A stretch of DNA of 64,000 nucleotides from Onchidella celtica (taxonomy: Eukaryota; Mollusca; Gastropoda; Systellommatophora; Onchidiidae). The notes under the pieces were generated by a model. It worked only from the letters and a program-made list of their open reading frames with translations, did not search any database and was not told the DNA's origin. The DNA lies in contig OZ007579.1 in NCBI GenBank assembly GCA_963931925.1, positions 35,046,118-35,110,117 of the forward strand, written 5' to 3'. A program made the position numbers and the translations under genes. This document shows, piece by piece, positions 46,149 to 58,430 of this stretch (its first letter is position 1; each line of letters starts with the position of its first letter).

Positions 46149-47059
46149 TTTTTGAAGTCCTCTAGTAATATGAGCTGTTTAAGCTTTTCATAATCTTTAC
46201 ATACCTCCATCGAGGAACACCATCTCTCAAAGAATACCTCTTTTTCATGAGCAAACTCAATATAGGTTTGACTGTCAATTTTTTTATAATATCGGAACTT
46301 TTGCCGATATGCTTCAGGCACTAATTCATACGCTTTTAATATTGCGTCCTTCACACGGTCATAATCCCCCGCGTCTTCCATGGAAAGGGCCGAAAAGGTC
46401 TGTTGTGCTTTACCCCTTATTACACTCTGTAACATTAATGGCCAATGTTGTTTGGGCCAGTTCAGACTAAGGGCCACCTTCTCAAAATGTTGGAAGTATT
46501 TATCCACTTCCCTCTCATTAAAGGGGGGAACCAATCTTACTTCTCTACTCGCTAGAAAACTAGGTTCATGTGATCTACTAGTAACACCCAACCTGGCTTT
46601 TTCTAGCTCATGCTGTCTTTCCCGTTCTTTTTCTTTTTCTTGCGCCTGTCTATCTCTTTCTTTTTCTTTTTCTTGCGCCTGTCTATCTTTTTCTTTCTCT
46701 TTTTCTTGCGCCTGTCTTTCTCTTTCTTTTTCTTTTTCTTGCGCCTGTCTTTCTTTATCTTTCTCCCGTGCCTCGTGTTCTAGCTTTTTCTGCTCTAGCT
46801 CGATCCGCATCTTCTCTTTCTGTAACTCAATATTAACTTCAGTTACTGATGCCATAGTTTCAAACTGAGCTAGGTCGTTTTCTTCGAACACATCATCATC
46901 CACATAATACTCAGCAATATATCTCGATATTTCTGCTTTTCTTAAGCTAGCTTTCACATAATCGAGTCCTAATCTCTTACTAATCGTCAATAACTCCGGT
47001 TTCCTGAAGGTTAACAAATCCTCCGGTCTCGGTGACGTTAGAAAGGTATTTATCTCCAT
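46136..47059 (-). pseudogene. Gag N-terminal part of the defective Gmr1-like element
   Basis: The 307-codon frame opens MEINTFLTSPRPEDLLTF. It contains a Lys/Glu/Arg/Gln repeat coiled coil at about residues 95-155 (a QEKEKER-type 11-residue unit, about five copies), then a capsid-like segment with FQHFEKVALSLNWP. It ends at a stop caused by an indel near 46140. Gag would form the particle around the element RNA. Confidence 0.85.
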
Positions 47060-47236
47060 GGCCGCTGGTCTGACTTACAAAAATATTTCTACAACTTGGA
47101 AAAACACTCGTTTGTGTCCTAAACTTTCAAATCCCGGACGATTCACGTCCTATCAATTTACGATCAAATCCAGATCCCGGACGATTCACGTCCTACTTAT
47201 TCACATCAATTACTCGTATGTGTCACAATGGTTTAA

Positions 47237-47254
47237 ATCCCGGACGATTTCCCA
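47237..47254 (-). promoter_or_regulatory. primer binding site of the defective Gmr1-like element
   Basis: The minus strand reads TGGGAAATCGTCCGGGAT, two bases after the 5' LTR. It shares CGTCCGGGAT with the proline-type site at 27665. Two further ATCGTCCGGGAT copies follow in the leader (about 47131-47200). Confidence 0.75.
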
Positions 47255-47256
47255 AT

Positions 47257-47923
47257 TGTCACGATCACGTGCGTGAAGATGGTCACGACCACGTGTGTGA
47301 TGAGTACCTAACTTATTTACCTTTCAAACCCAGCTAACAAGCCAAGCAAGCAGATCAGCGATCAACGGACACATGGAGTGAGATTTAAATTAAACGATAT
47401 TTAATTATAAATGCATGACAAAACTTATGTCAAAACATTCAACTCATGATAATCACATATATAATCACAAAAACAGAGATACTTCAAATTTACTCTTGGG
47501 GATCATGGCTATTATCTGTTCCCCGTTTCACATCTAGATCTAATCCCTCTGTCTATAAACTTAACTAGGTATACTTAATAGTCTCTGTCAACAGCTGCCC
47601 TCCTCGTTGATGCAGTTTCACGTCTCCAGAGTTCACACGATCCTTTCTAGATCTCTAACTTCGACGATAAAAGGGGAAACAGACGTCCCTGGCTTCACAC
47701 AAATAAGAACACACAGTTCACACCCGCCATCGTAGATTACTAGCTCCTTGAGGGGTTATCATCCCGTCCTCAAAGACTCTTCTTCTGCAAACACACAGCA
47801 CATCGACGGTTCACACCCGCCATCGCAAATCACGAGCTTCTGATGGGTTCCCATCCTATCATCAGAACTCCTCAACTTCTGGTCCCCATGGCACGACCTT
47901 CCACTTGTCGCCCGGACCGATAA
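47257..47923 (-). repeat. 5' LTR, truncated
   Basis: About 667 bp match 42079-42746. The similarity ends at GATAA (47919-47923), where unrelated sequence begins. The missing part is the outer (U3) end, so this copy has lost its promoter region. Confidence 0.88.
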
Positions 47924-48755
47924 TAGCATTCTTGATACAGCCCCAGTTATTTATAATAATTTGGGGTAACCGTTGGATGTTATGACGTCATAAAATCTGA
48001 GCTAAGCCAATCAGATTGTTAAGGGTCTATACTGATAGCTTGCTGAGAAGCACTACAAGGCCATCAGAGGAGCAGCATAGGCCCGCGAGAGGCGCATGAC
48101 GGGGCACATTATCTTTGAGAAACGCCATTGGTGACTGCAGTGTCAAGTCATGGCGCTTAGGCTTGGAGTTGAGAGAAAGTAACGTGCATACTTTGCTCTA
48201 AAAACGCTTTGAGTGAATACATGTTTAACTTACATTATTTTCTAATAAACTGACCCAAGATGTGTATGAAAACAAAGATGAAAATTGTCTTCATTAATAT
48301 ATCGACCAAGTAGAATAGAATGGGTACCGCTGAAGAAAACTTGAATATCCACTAATATAATTATGCTTCTTCTTCTTCTTCTTTTATAGTTGGTACGTCT
48401 AGAAAACGATTCCCCCAACTGCAATGTTAAACTGGAGATTGCTTGTAATATGCTTTTATTTTTTCTTAGTCCCCAGGCATCAGCAGCTAAGAAATGTTCC
48501 ACTGACACTTTTGTTTGAGTCCGCATTCTTTCAGGTTTGAAATACTGCAAATCATAGCAATTTGTTTTTTTGTCAAGACCACTTTTTTTTCAAGGGTCTC
48601 TATGTTTATGCTCGTCAGAAAGTTTGTGACATGAGGTTCATTTCATACTTCCTTTCGTCGACCTGTCGATGTGTATTGATGGTCCCGTCTTATGATCGTC
48701 AATTTTATTAAAGTCTGGACAAGATATGCCCATTCCCAACATGAGTATTTTTGTG

Positions 48756-48760
<5 letters not shown>
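47924..48760. other. non-coding, nothing recognised
   Basis: Short chance frames only, plus a (TCT)n stretch near 48367. Confidence 0.5.
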
Positions 48761-48761
<1 letters not shown>

Positions 48762-48796
<35 letters not shown>

Positions 48797-48849
48797 GCCT
48801 GTGTGTGTGTGTGTCTCTCGCTTTCTCTCCCTCTTCTCTCTCTCTATCT

Positions 48850-48938
<89 letters not shown>
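48762..48938. repeat. (CT)n microsatellite with a (GT)n insert
   Basis: It is nearly pure CT dinucleotide with a short GT run near 48800. Ser/Leu open frames here are artefacts. Confidence 0.97.
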
Positions 48939-48939
<1 letters not shown>

Positions 48940-49164
48940 ATTATTCTCAGTGAAAAGTGTCTCACTTACCTAGGTGTCCTCAGCTTTTATTGTCCTTTGT
49001 CTACCTCAATTAAAATACAATGCACAGTACGGAAACAAATGTATACTGTACTACGTAGTAAGTGGGGGGAAATTATCACATTCTTTTGAAAGAGCTTAAG
49101 TGCCGTTTCTGTTCAAGAATGAGTTTGAGTTTCGGTTTTGGGCTTTACGACGCGCCGGCACGAT

Positions 49165-49645
49165 AAGAGTTCGTTCACACCAAACTGGCGACAACGGGTG
49201 TGTGAACAAGGCCGGGCGCCCGTTTTGAAATGACTAAACATGAATATTTACACAAAAAATTCTTTATAAAGCGATAAAACGCCAAGCCCTCGCTCCCGTA
49301 CCTAATTTAGGGTCGCTGAATTCAAATCTGTGCTCAAAAATAACATTTGATGAAAAAAAATTGTATTTTAAATTTTTCTTCAAGCATCCCGCCTGTGCTT
49401 TTTTTAGACGCCATGGGCCTGGCGGCTTGGAGTACGCGAAATTAAAGAAAAATAATCCCACGGCTGAGTGTCGTTGAAATTTTACTGCAGCGGTAAAAGT
49501 GAAAAGTTGGACGGGCGAGAGAAAATGACTCGTCTGTTGTGGGTAGGTTGGTCTGAATCCGATCATAATATGATTTAGAGAAGCTTTGTGCCGTTGTAGC
49601 TCGGCCGTGATTGCACATCCGTTGTCGCCAGTTTGGTGTGAAGGT
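49165..49645. repeat. foldback/MITE-like element with inverted termini
   Basis: TTCACACCAAACTGGCGACA at about 49171 is the inverse of the sequence ending at about 49640 (TGTCGCCAGTTTGGTGTGAA). The complementarity covers about 30 bp with one or two mismatches. The interior of about 430 bp has only a non-matching open frame on minus. No convincing target duplication was found. Confidence 0.7.
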
Positions 49646-51280
49646 ACCGTAAGGGCCACAATGCCTCGTTCACGGTCTATTCTAATCATGTTGGGTATTC
49701 AGAGCTTTTAGATTTCACAGGCAGAATGAATTAAACAGTTCCGTATTAATTATATTACAGTGAAAAAATTCTCAAAAGTTTTTGTACTATCTGAAAAGAG
49801 TTTTGTAAATAATATAAAAGTTTTCAAATCAAGTTGTACATGTAGATCTTAGGCTTTTTCAGAAAAGACAAGACGTGGGTCCACTATAGGAAATAATTCT
49901 TTTATGGATCCACAGGCATAATGTCTTCTCCGGATATGCACGAAGTCTACACATTCAGTTAAAAACGGCTTTGTTAATAGATGGCAATTGCATGCCACAC
50001 ATTCGGGGGGAATCTTCCCCCTTGAGTAAAAACCGATGTGTGAGATGGGTATGACCCAGACCGAGTCTACTAAGGACAATTTCATCTCACCGATTCAAGA
50101 ATAGTTTAGATTGCCTTACCGTGCGTTTGTTAGACACTCGGTCGTTAAATCTGCGTGTCGTTGACCATGGTGCGAGGAAGGAATGATAATGATTAAGGAC
50201 AATTTAGTTCCTTTCTGGAGGGATTTCAGTTCTCCTCAGCGGGCACTAATCGATTTTGCTCGGCCAACTTGTTGGATGGTGGCGTCATGATATTATGAGT
50301 TTCAGTGAGGACCGAACCACAGAATGGAGATACTACCAGAAGCGACACAAGGCAGGAATACGTCATCAATTTTGACTACACTAAACCATTTTGAATGAGA
50401 ACAATTGTTCGTAACTAGGCACGCGTGCAATGATCTTTAATGTAACATCAGAGAGTATGTGTTTAGAGCATAGAGATGGTATTAAACACTAGAGTCCGCA
50501 CGGTGCCACACGGCTTGGAACCACTAGAATCGCGCGGCGGCCATTTTGAGTTGGGGTGGCGATAGGATACTAAATGCTCTGGGCTAATAGTGTCTAGATT
50601 TACGTGTCATCTAATACTGCATCATGCCCATCCCACCCCCTTGTGTTTTGGATTGTCTCAGTTAAAACAGAGAGCCATGATGGGACTGGGAGGCAAGGTT
50701 ATCTCCATAGGCCTAATTCTTCTTTGATATGAATGAAACATACGTCCAAACAACTTGATCGTTTAGTGCAATGGGTTGAGAATAGGGAAGGGCTAGAGAT
50801 CAAAACCTATTGTAATATATTTATCAATATGAGTATATCGTGAGGTATTGCCATAATTGTTGTTTGCGACACTGTGCTGATTTTTTAGCCTCTGTCATGA
50901 AAGTGGTTCTCTCACTCCTAATTTCATTATAAGTGTCATTCGAATCTTTAAGTTTCGATTTTGAAAGGTCTGGAACAAACCCCAGATGTTACACAACTCT
51001 TCGAATTTTCAATCTTCGTTTTCCAACCAAGATGCTGCTATGAGTATGACCCGTTTCTCCGAGAGAAGAGATGGGGGGGGGGGTTTGCTTTATGCAAGCA
51101 AAGACATATTTGCTATTATCAAAAAGGCGGACCAAGTTTTACGGCATCTGCTTACGCGCTTGCTCGCTAGTGAATTCAATCCAAGTCAACACGGAGCGCA
51201 TGTAGGCCAGTCGGGGCCACGGCGACGCGTTGCACTTGTGCATGCATGCGGACTCCAGGGTATTATATTATATCCATGGT
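49646..51280. other. mostly unassigned non-coding; one weak exon candidate on minus
   Basis: At about 50025-49940 on the minus strand the frame reads YSRGKIPPECVACNCH and then CVDF, a C-x2-C-x-C pattern in a Y-x-x-G context like the VWC modules. Splice sites are not convincing, so I do not call it a gene. An isolated TCAGAGAGTATGTGTTTA piece of repeat A lies near 50448. Confidence 0.35.
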
Positions 51281-51495
51281 TTAGAGAGAAATCTCATTTC
51301 CGCCAAATCTTGAAACCAGGTCACGAGGGTTGCAAAACTTGAAAGAGACTGTCTTCACCAAAACTGGTGTGCGTATCTCTGTTTATTGTGGTTTGTTCTC
51401 ATTTCTGGACTGACTGAAACTATTTAGAGCCGCTTGCAAGCTCATACTCCTCGTGGAAATGCACAAACGGGTATTCTTTACCGTCCATCAAGTCA
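51281..51495. repeat. partial copy of intron repeat A
   Basis: Segments AGAGAGAAATCTCATTTCCG, GAAAGAGACTGTCTTCACCA and AGCTCATACTCCTCGTGGAA match the copies at 17.6 and 19.1 kb. It shows that the duplicated intron family extends upstream of the known gene 2 exons. Confidence 0.7.
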
Positions 51496-52161
51496 AGTGA
51501 CGTTGCATTTCATCCAAAATGGCGGTGGGCATTCTTTCTGTAGCTCACGAAAAGTGGGCTTCTTTGGCCTCTGGTAGTTCTGTGGATCCAACTAGCCGGC
51601 GGGTGCATAAGATTTTATTGAAACCAATTGTCTTGACATCCCATCCAAACTCTTTGCGGTCCTGGACGTAGACTGGGTTTTGTCAAAGATATCAAAAAAA
51701 AAAAAAAAAAGATGCCGATACTAACCTTAACCGGCCTACAGAAGCATGGTCTGAGAGAAAAACACGAGTCACGGGAGGTATTTGCAGAAGATAATAAATA
51801 AATTATTATGTCAGTCACGCATGAGGTGAAATATGACACGGTTTGACGTCGATGTCACTGCGAGATAAAATGTGTTGAGGCAAGATTTCGAGACATGAAT
51901 ATATTTCTGTTCTTCCTGGTTCTGGCGTTCCTGGATGTATTGGATTTAATTATGATTTAGTGAGAAAGAGAGAGAGGGTGGTTTATTTTCGTTTCTTTCC
52001 CCAGTGGATCAGTAACCATGTCCATAAGCACGACATGCTCTTGATATGTTATTTATTCATTGATATTATTATCAGTGTGAGGAAAAAGAAAAGGGGAGAA
52101 GGAAAAGAAAATTATATTTTTCTCAATTTTATCAATTTCATATTCTTATCTTCTTATCTTA

Positions 52162-53048
52162 TTATAAAAAAAATTAGTGGTGGGAGTAATTCATTGTAGT
52201 GCAATTTTGCCCCATTTTTTGCTCGACTCTACAGCCTAAATGACGGTTTCAAAAATTATAAAATTAATTTTCTTAAGCGTCAACCAATCCAGTCCAATCG
52301 CTTTTGTGTCGACCGATTGAGTTGATTCAAGTTTCAGGTGGTTTTAAATAAAAAGTTGTAAATATGTAAAATACAATGATCTTTGTTTTTGGCTCCCTGT
52401 AATGAACCCATCGCACCGGAAGCGATATTAATACGCGTTCAATTCGGTGCGCACAATTCCCCATAAGAAATGAGTGCGTAGTGCTCTGGTGCGCATAGAA
52501 TCTGCAGTAAATCTGAAGAATATGGGAAGCTTTCTAGACCAAAAAAGAGGGAACAGTGGGTTCACAGGGTTATCCCGGATAATGCCGGGTGCTTCATCTA
52601 GTTATAAAAAAAAATAGTGGCGGGAGTAATTCATTGTCGTTTTTTTGCTCGACGCTACAGCTTAAATGACAGTTTTAACAATGATAAAGTTAATTTTCCG
52701 AAGTGTCAACTAATCCAGCCCAATTGCTTTTGTATCGACCGATTGTGTTGATTCAAGTTTCAGGTATTTTTAAATAAAAAATGTAAAAATGTAAAATACA
52801 ATGATCTTTGTTTTGGCTCCCTGTAGTAAGCCCACCGCACCGGAAAGGATGTATCATGCAATAAGCGTTCAGTTCGGTGCGCGCAATTTCCCTACCAAGA
52901 ATGACTGCGTAGTGCTCTGGTGCGCACGAAATCTGTAGTAAGACTACAAAATATGGGAAGCTTTGTAGACCTAAGAGAGAGAGAGACAGAATGGTGGGTT
53001 CACAGATTTATCCTGGATAATGCCGGAAACTTCATCTAGCTGGTAAAA
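52162..53048. repeat. tandem duplication of a 440-bp unit
   Basis: Units start at TTATAAAAA (52162) and again at 52602. They match along their length, including TCGGTGCGC, TAGTGCTCTGGTGCGCA and a GGATAATGCCGG end. They are diverged by scattered substitutions and small indels. No coding frame is conserved. Confidence 0.85.
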
Positions 53049-54540
53049 AGAAATGAGTATTTAGTGCTAGAGTTGTCATATCGTCTTCCAGTATGAAATG
53101 AGAAATCTAGCAAAACCAGATGATAAAACGAAACCTCTGATGTCTCGTAATTATTGTCACATCCCATCAAAGTACACTGAATCAGCTTTCTTATCTTATA
53201 ATGCACTTTCCCAGGTAAACTTCAGAAATTGTGACATCAAATACTTGAAAGTCTTGATTTACTGATTTTCCTTTGATGTTATATGTCTTCAAAAATCAAA
53301 ATTATGGATACTTTCGCCTCAAAATGCCCGTGACCTTTTTAAGTAGAGGAGTGCACTTTATATCTCACTTTCTACACGAGTATAGCACTGTTAGATTCTG
53401 TTTACATTCAAGTTAGGCGTAAAATGTGCAATTTTCCAATAACGTTGGGTGAAGACATCCCTTTGTGACCAGCGAACCAATGAACAGGAGGTATCATATT
53501 ACTTTTCACTACCGTCTCCGTATCTGGGATCTAGCCCCTCTTCGCATATTATTAACCAAGTTATAATGGCGGAGCAGTGTGGACATAAAAATGCATAATG
53601 TTAGTGTAAATAATGTCTTTATGAATATGTCACGAGGATGTCTTTCAAAGGATGTCCTGTATGCATGAAATGAAATATGTCGCTGTGATCTATGTTTCTG
53701 GGCAAAGATTACGAAATATGAATACATGTTTGTTCTTGAGTACAATTTTTTTTTTTTTTAATAATTTAATATGCACATTGCACATAATTTGACAAACTTG
53801 GGACAAGGATGTCTTTCACAGTTTCAGAGGATAAAGATCATGTCGCCGAAGCCTTTGTTGCTGTCGTCTGCCAAACCCAGTCGAGTGTGCATTCGTTTTT
53901 AGCTGGACAAGTTTCCCAGTCTCTCCCTCTCGCGCCCCACTGCCCACCCCTCCACGTTCACATTTTCAGACCAGGCACCCTGGATTACGACCTTTGCACA
54001 ACATAAAGAGTCTCTAAATCATAGTTCTGTCATGCGACTCTATAAACAGAATGGCGAGAACTCACAGTACCAGATTACCTGGCTTGCTTAACAGAAATTT
54101 CTGGTTATCCACACATCCCACCCCCCCCCACCCCCCCCACCCCACCCCACCCCCCACTCCATCAAACCCCAAACCCAAGAATATCACCAGAGTGTAAAAT
54201 AAAGCTCAGAAAGAAATTTCCTGTCATACTTTATAATTCTGCTGGAAGAAAATGTGCCTTTTTTCCGGCTCAGAATGTCGTAACCCTTTCATCTGCTCAA
54301 CTCAGTTGTGGCTCAAAATCAATGAAAGTATTAAGAATATAATGAACTTCAGGCCCTTTTAAAATACACCCACGTGTATCTTTGCGCCTCCCTTCGCGTA
54401 ATATGATATTTTGCAAAATTTGAAGCCTTTCGTGACAACGCTTGAGACCTCACTTCCTTCATTAAGACCCATGTGGCAAGATTTATGCTGCCTGGCAAAA
54501 ATAATAGTGACTGCAACTTCAAACGAGTGACATCTGGTTA
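53049..54540. other. non-coding, nothing recognised
   Basis: Contains a C-rich run at 54120-54165. Open frames are short and resemble no family I know. Confidence 0.45.
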
Positions 54541-54554
54541 TAATAATGAAGATC

Positions 54555-54605
54555 ATTTATATAGCGCCTAATCCAAACTAGTTTGCTCTAGGCGCTTTAC
54601 AGAAA
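54555..54605. repeat. TATATAGCGCCT...AGGCGCTTTACA hairpin repeat
   Basis: The short inverted pair AGCGCCTA/TAGGCGCT lies in the context TTTATATAGCGCC and CGCTTTACAGAAAG. I recognise this as a motif seen in repeats of many marine invertebrate genomes; its mobile class is unclear to me. Confidence 0.5.
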
Positions 54606-54825
54606 GTCTTGTTCTCTCGATTTGCATCTCTCTCACTCTCTCTTTCTTTCTCTCTCTCTTTCTCTCACTCTATCTCAGAGCAAATTGTAACGCAGCCTGT
54701 TAGCAGCAATTCACAACTCACAACAGTTCACAACTCACAACTTGTATTCTAAAGTATTATAATATTATTTGAATATATATTATATAATATTTATCTAATA
54801 ATGAACTATAAATTTTCGTTGGTGA

Positions 54826-55150
54826 TATGGGGGGGGGGGGGGGTGATAGGGGTAGATTTCAATCTATTAATTTTAATTTCAATTTTGGCAGCGGCCTGTT
54901 CGGCCTGCTCTTTACGATTTCCAACTGCCAAGGTATCTTTAACGTGCGCAACGTGCACACAGGCCCTCCGAATTTTTTCGTCCTTATCCGAGAAGACTAG
55001 GTACTCGATCCTACCCCCCCCCCCCAATAGGATCAGGGACACGAAAATATGAGAAAAATCGCAATTTCCAACATGCACCGGCTGGGTTCGGAACCCGGGA
55101 CCCTTGACATGAGAGGCGAGCACCTTGCCTCTAGACCACCTTGTCCCCAA
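54826..55150 (-). mobile_element. tRNA-derived SINE, copy 1
   Basis: On the minus strand the head has an A-box-like TGGTCTAGAGGCAAGGTGC and a B-box-like GGGTTCCGAACCC with normal spacing. A G-run follows, then a body with ACCTAGTCTTCTCGGAT and GTTAAAGATACCTTGGCA. The body is shared with the copy at 61760-62065. It is transcribed by RNA polymerase III in live families and is not a tRNA gene. Confidence 0.85.
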
Positions 55151-56690
55151 GGGGTTATACTAATAAATTCAAAAATATTATCAGTACTACAAAAATCAAG
55201 AGACTCGTTGCCCCTTTTGCTAAAACTTCATGAATATCAACTAAGACTTTCAACAATAGTGAGAGTTTTCATTAGTCGATGACCCTGTCCGGTACTGACA
55301 ATTCTGTAGTGACAAAAATACGCTGACATAAATTAAAGGAAAGAAAATCGGTAAAATAAACAAAAAATAAACATAAACTGAAAAAAATCTTTTCTCTCGT
55401 TCATCGAAAGAATTCTGACGGCTACTGAATGAGAAAACGGTGGGAATAATTTCTTATTTCAATTCACAATGGAGGAAACTGAAGTGACGCAATGTACTTT
55501 TTAAATTGCAGACTTTCTACAGTGATGTATGCACGTAGCCTAAATGTGATTGCAAAATCATCAGATATGTCTTGTCTCCGCGTCAGAAAGACCAATCACA
55601 CTCCACTGAGACATCCAATGAGCATTATCGATTTCAGAATTTGGAAATCATTTCCCTTGAGTTCTTTCCTCTTGGTTCTCGGATCTAATAAGTGATCTTG
55701 TCCACAGTATCCGCCCCGAATCGCTATTTTTTTCCGGGGGGGGGGGGGGGATGACGTATAGAAAAGCAAAAAAAAAATCTTTGCCTCTGTATACCTGTCC
55801 ACAGCATCCGTTCCGCTCCGCTTCTCACTGCTGTCGAGGCAAAAAGAATTTTTCATACGCCATTTTCCAGTAAAAATAGCGCAGATGATGCAGCGGACAA
55901 GGCAGCTGACTGGGGTCGTGTACCAGGCAACTAGGGAGTGTCATAAACTGCGTATGTTTGGACACTTCAAACGTTATGTTCAGTAGGAGGAATGTTGGAA
56001 TAATAACTGTCGGAAACAAGGTACAAAAATATCGTGGCACAAGTGTACAGGATTCACAGGAAAACACCACAGGTCAGCCACACAAGAGTAGACAGTATAT
56101 GTAGACAGACAACCAAAGCACTAATCTGTCGAGCAATTCAACAAGAGACTGGTTGAGCTATGAGATCTGTGCATTCGACAATCCTATCGCAATAAACACA
56201 TTTTAATAGTAGCCCTTCATCCAAAATCTCACTTTCAGTGTTTCGCTGGAACACACGTTAAGATCCAGGTATGTTCTGAGACACAATGAAATGGAAAACA
56301 AACAAAACTTTGATGGTAATGTCAGTAAAGAGGCTGAAACTATAATTTTTAAAGAACAAAAGTAAAATTATGTAGGCAAGAGATGAAGGGTGTAAGAACC
56401 CGGATGTACAGACATCAATGGCTACCTGTGGTTTTGAAAAAAAAAAAAAAAAGCTGCTATGCAACGCCGATCTTGTACAAAGCAAGCCAGTTTTTTGTGA
56501 TTGTTGATCTGTGGAGAAATTCTGTTGTTGGCTTTACCGGAGTTGGCAGATACATTTTGCTAATGCCAAAGCTCAAATGGCATTGCCTCACTTTGGCGAG
56601 TCTTTATTTGAATTCCCACGCATGCAAGAAGTCTTCAGAAATATCTGTACAAACAAGTCATCTGTATTATTATTATAACTAGCTGTGGCA
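55151..56690. other. non-coding, nothing recognised
   Basis: Includes a 15-base G run at 55736-55750 and a poly-A near 56440. At 56680-56710 a GGCACCCCGGCGTTGCTCCG segment looks like the end of a dispersed repeat, but no other copy is in the window. Confidence 0.4.
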
Positions 56691-56750
56691 CCCCGGCGTT
56701 GCTCCGGATAAAACCTAATCTCTCCCGCTCCCTTTTCATCTCCACCCCTT

Positions 56751-56867
<117 letters not shown>

Positions 56868-57689
56868 ACTTCGATCCAGACCTACCCAAACTTTCCTTAC
56901 ACATAGGTGGTTTGATATCGTCGGTTGGCTGTTGGAACCTCGTTAAGTCCAAAATCAAAATTTTACAGGAGAAGGAAAAAACTGATTATCTTTAATAGTT
57001 TTCATTATTGGGAGCTGTAACTTGGTATCTAGCCTATGTTCTTGACCAGTAGTTGTGCTGTATATTGCATTTTGACGACAACCCTACTGTAATTACGTAA
57101 TCAGAGTTAACGAGGTTATAACACGCCGAAGTCGGCTGTTGGAACCTGCCTAAAGCTTTAACGAGGTTCAAGCGCACACATCGCGCCGCTTGGCTGATCG
57201 TATAACCTCGTTACCTTTCTTTGGGCATAGTAAAAATATGTTTAAAAGTGCCTCAGAGGCATTTATTGTTGTCTTTGCCGTTTTAGTTCCGTTCTAAATT
57301 TATCCGTCGAAATCAAGGAATGATGATTCTCCTTAACTTAGTATTTCACTCCGTTTATTTCCCATGTATCACTCAATCACCGTTCGAATGAATGTAATAT
57401 AAATGTATGATTTACTGTCCAGCCTAAACCAAACTATTTATTCACACTTGACTCTTTAGTAACACAAAGTATTACATGTCATTTGTTTACAAAAGACATT
57501 AAATCTCTCTTTCTACTATTTCTACTATCTATATCTCTCTCTCTCTCTCTCCCTCTCTCGCCATGTCCCCTTCCCTTCTCTCTCTATCTGCCCGTCTCTC
57601 CCTCTATCTAGCTTTGTCTATGTTATGTCCTTGCTCACTGCCCCCCCCCTAACCCAGCCGCAACCACCTGCCCCTGCCGATCTCTTTCT

Positions 57690-58189
57690 CTCTTTGAGAG
57701 AGGTGCACTCCAGTTCTTTGAGAGAGGGCTGCATTTTGGTTCTTTGAGAGAGAGAGAGAGTTTGCATTTTGGTTCTTCGAGAGAAATGCAATTTGAAAGA
57801 GGTGCACTCACGTTCTTCGAGAGAGAGAGCTGCATTTTGGTTCTTTGAGAGAAATGCAACTTGAAAGAGGTGCACTCCAGTTCTTTGAGAGAGGGCTGCA
57901 TTTTGGTTCTTTGAGAGAGATGCAATTTGAAAGAGATGCAATCCAGTCCTTTGAGGGAGAACTGCATTTTGGTTCTTTGAGAGAGATGCAACTTGAAAGA
58001 AGTGCACCACTCCAGTCCTTTGAGAGAGAGCTGCATTTTGGTTCTTTGGGAGAGATCCAACTTGAAAGAAGTGCACTCTGGTTCTTGTATAAATCTGCAT
58101 TCTGGGTCCATGAGAGAAACTGCACTCAGGGATTTTGAGAGACAACTGCACACTGGATCTTTGAGTTAGACGTTCACTCTTGTTATTTG

Positions 58190-58240
<51 letters not shown>

Positions 58241-58391
58241 AAGTGTGTGAGAGAGAGAGAGAGATATAAGCGGGGGGGGGGGGGGTTGTGAGCGCTGCAC
58301 TTTGGTTCTTTATTAAGGGAGATGCAATCTTTGAGAGAGCTGCCACCTGAAAGAGCTGCATCTTGCACTTTGAGAATGTGGCGCTCTGGTT

Positions 58392-58430
<39 letters not shown>

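Larger units (their letters stand above)
42079..47923 (-). mobile_element. defective Gmr1-like gypsy element with truncated 5' LTR
   Basis: It has a complete 3' LTR (42079-43295) and a partial 5' LTR (47257-47923). A primer site, purine tract, gag, zinc knuckle, protease and integrase finger occur in that order on the minus strand. Most of integrase and all of RT and RNase H are missing. A separate solo LTR sits at 44047-45270. The bases left of the 3' LTR are TCTAT; no matching copy is found after 47923, because the 5' LTR is cut short. Confidence 0.88.

Noticed and set aside
49264..49689. 141-codon minus-strand protein
   Set aside because: It overlaps the inside of a foldback element, shows no motif, and lacks splice or start support.
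57618..58361. 247-codon minus-strand protein
   Set aside because: The frame is carried by a 66-69-bp minisatellite plus CT/GA microsatellites, and the other two minus frames are equally open.
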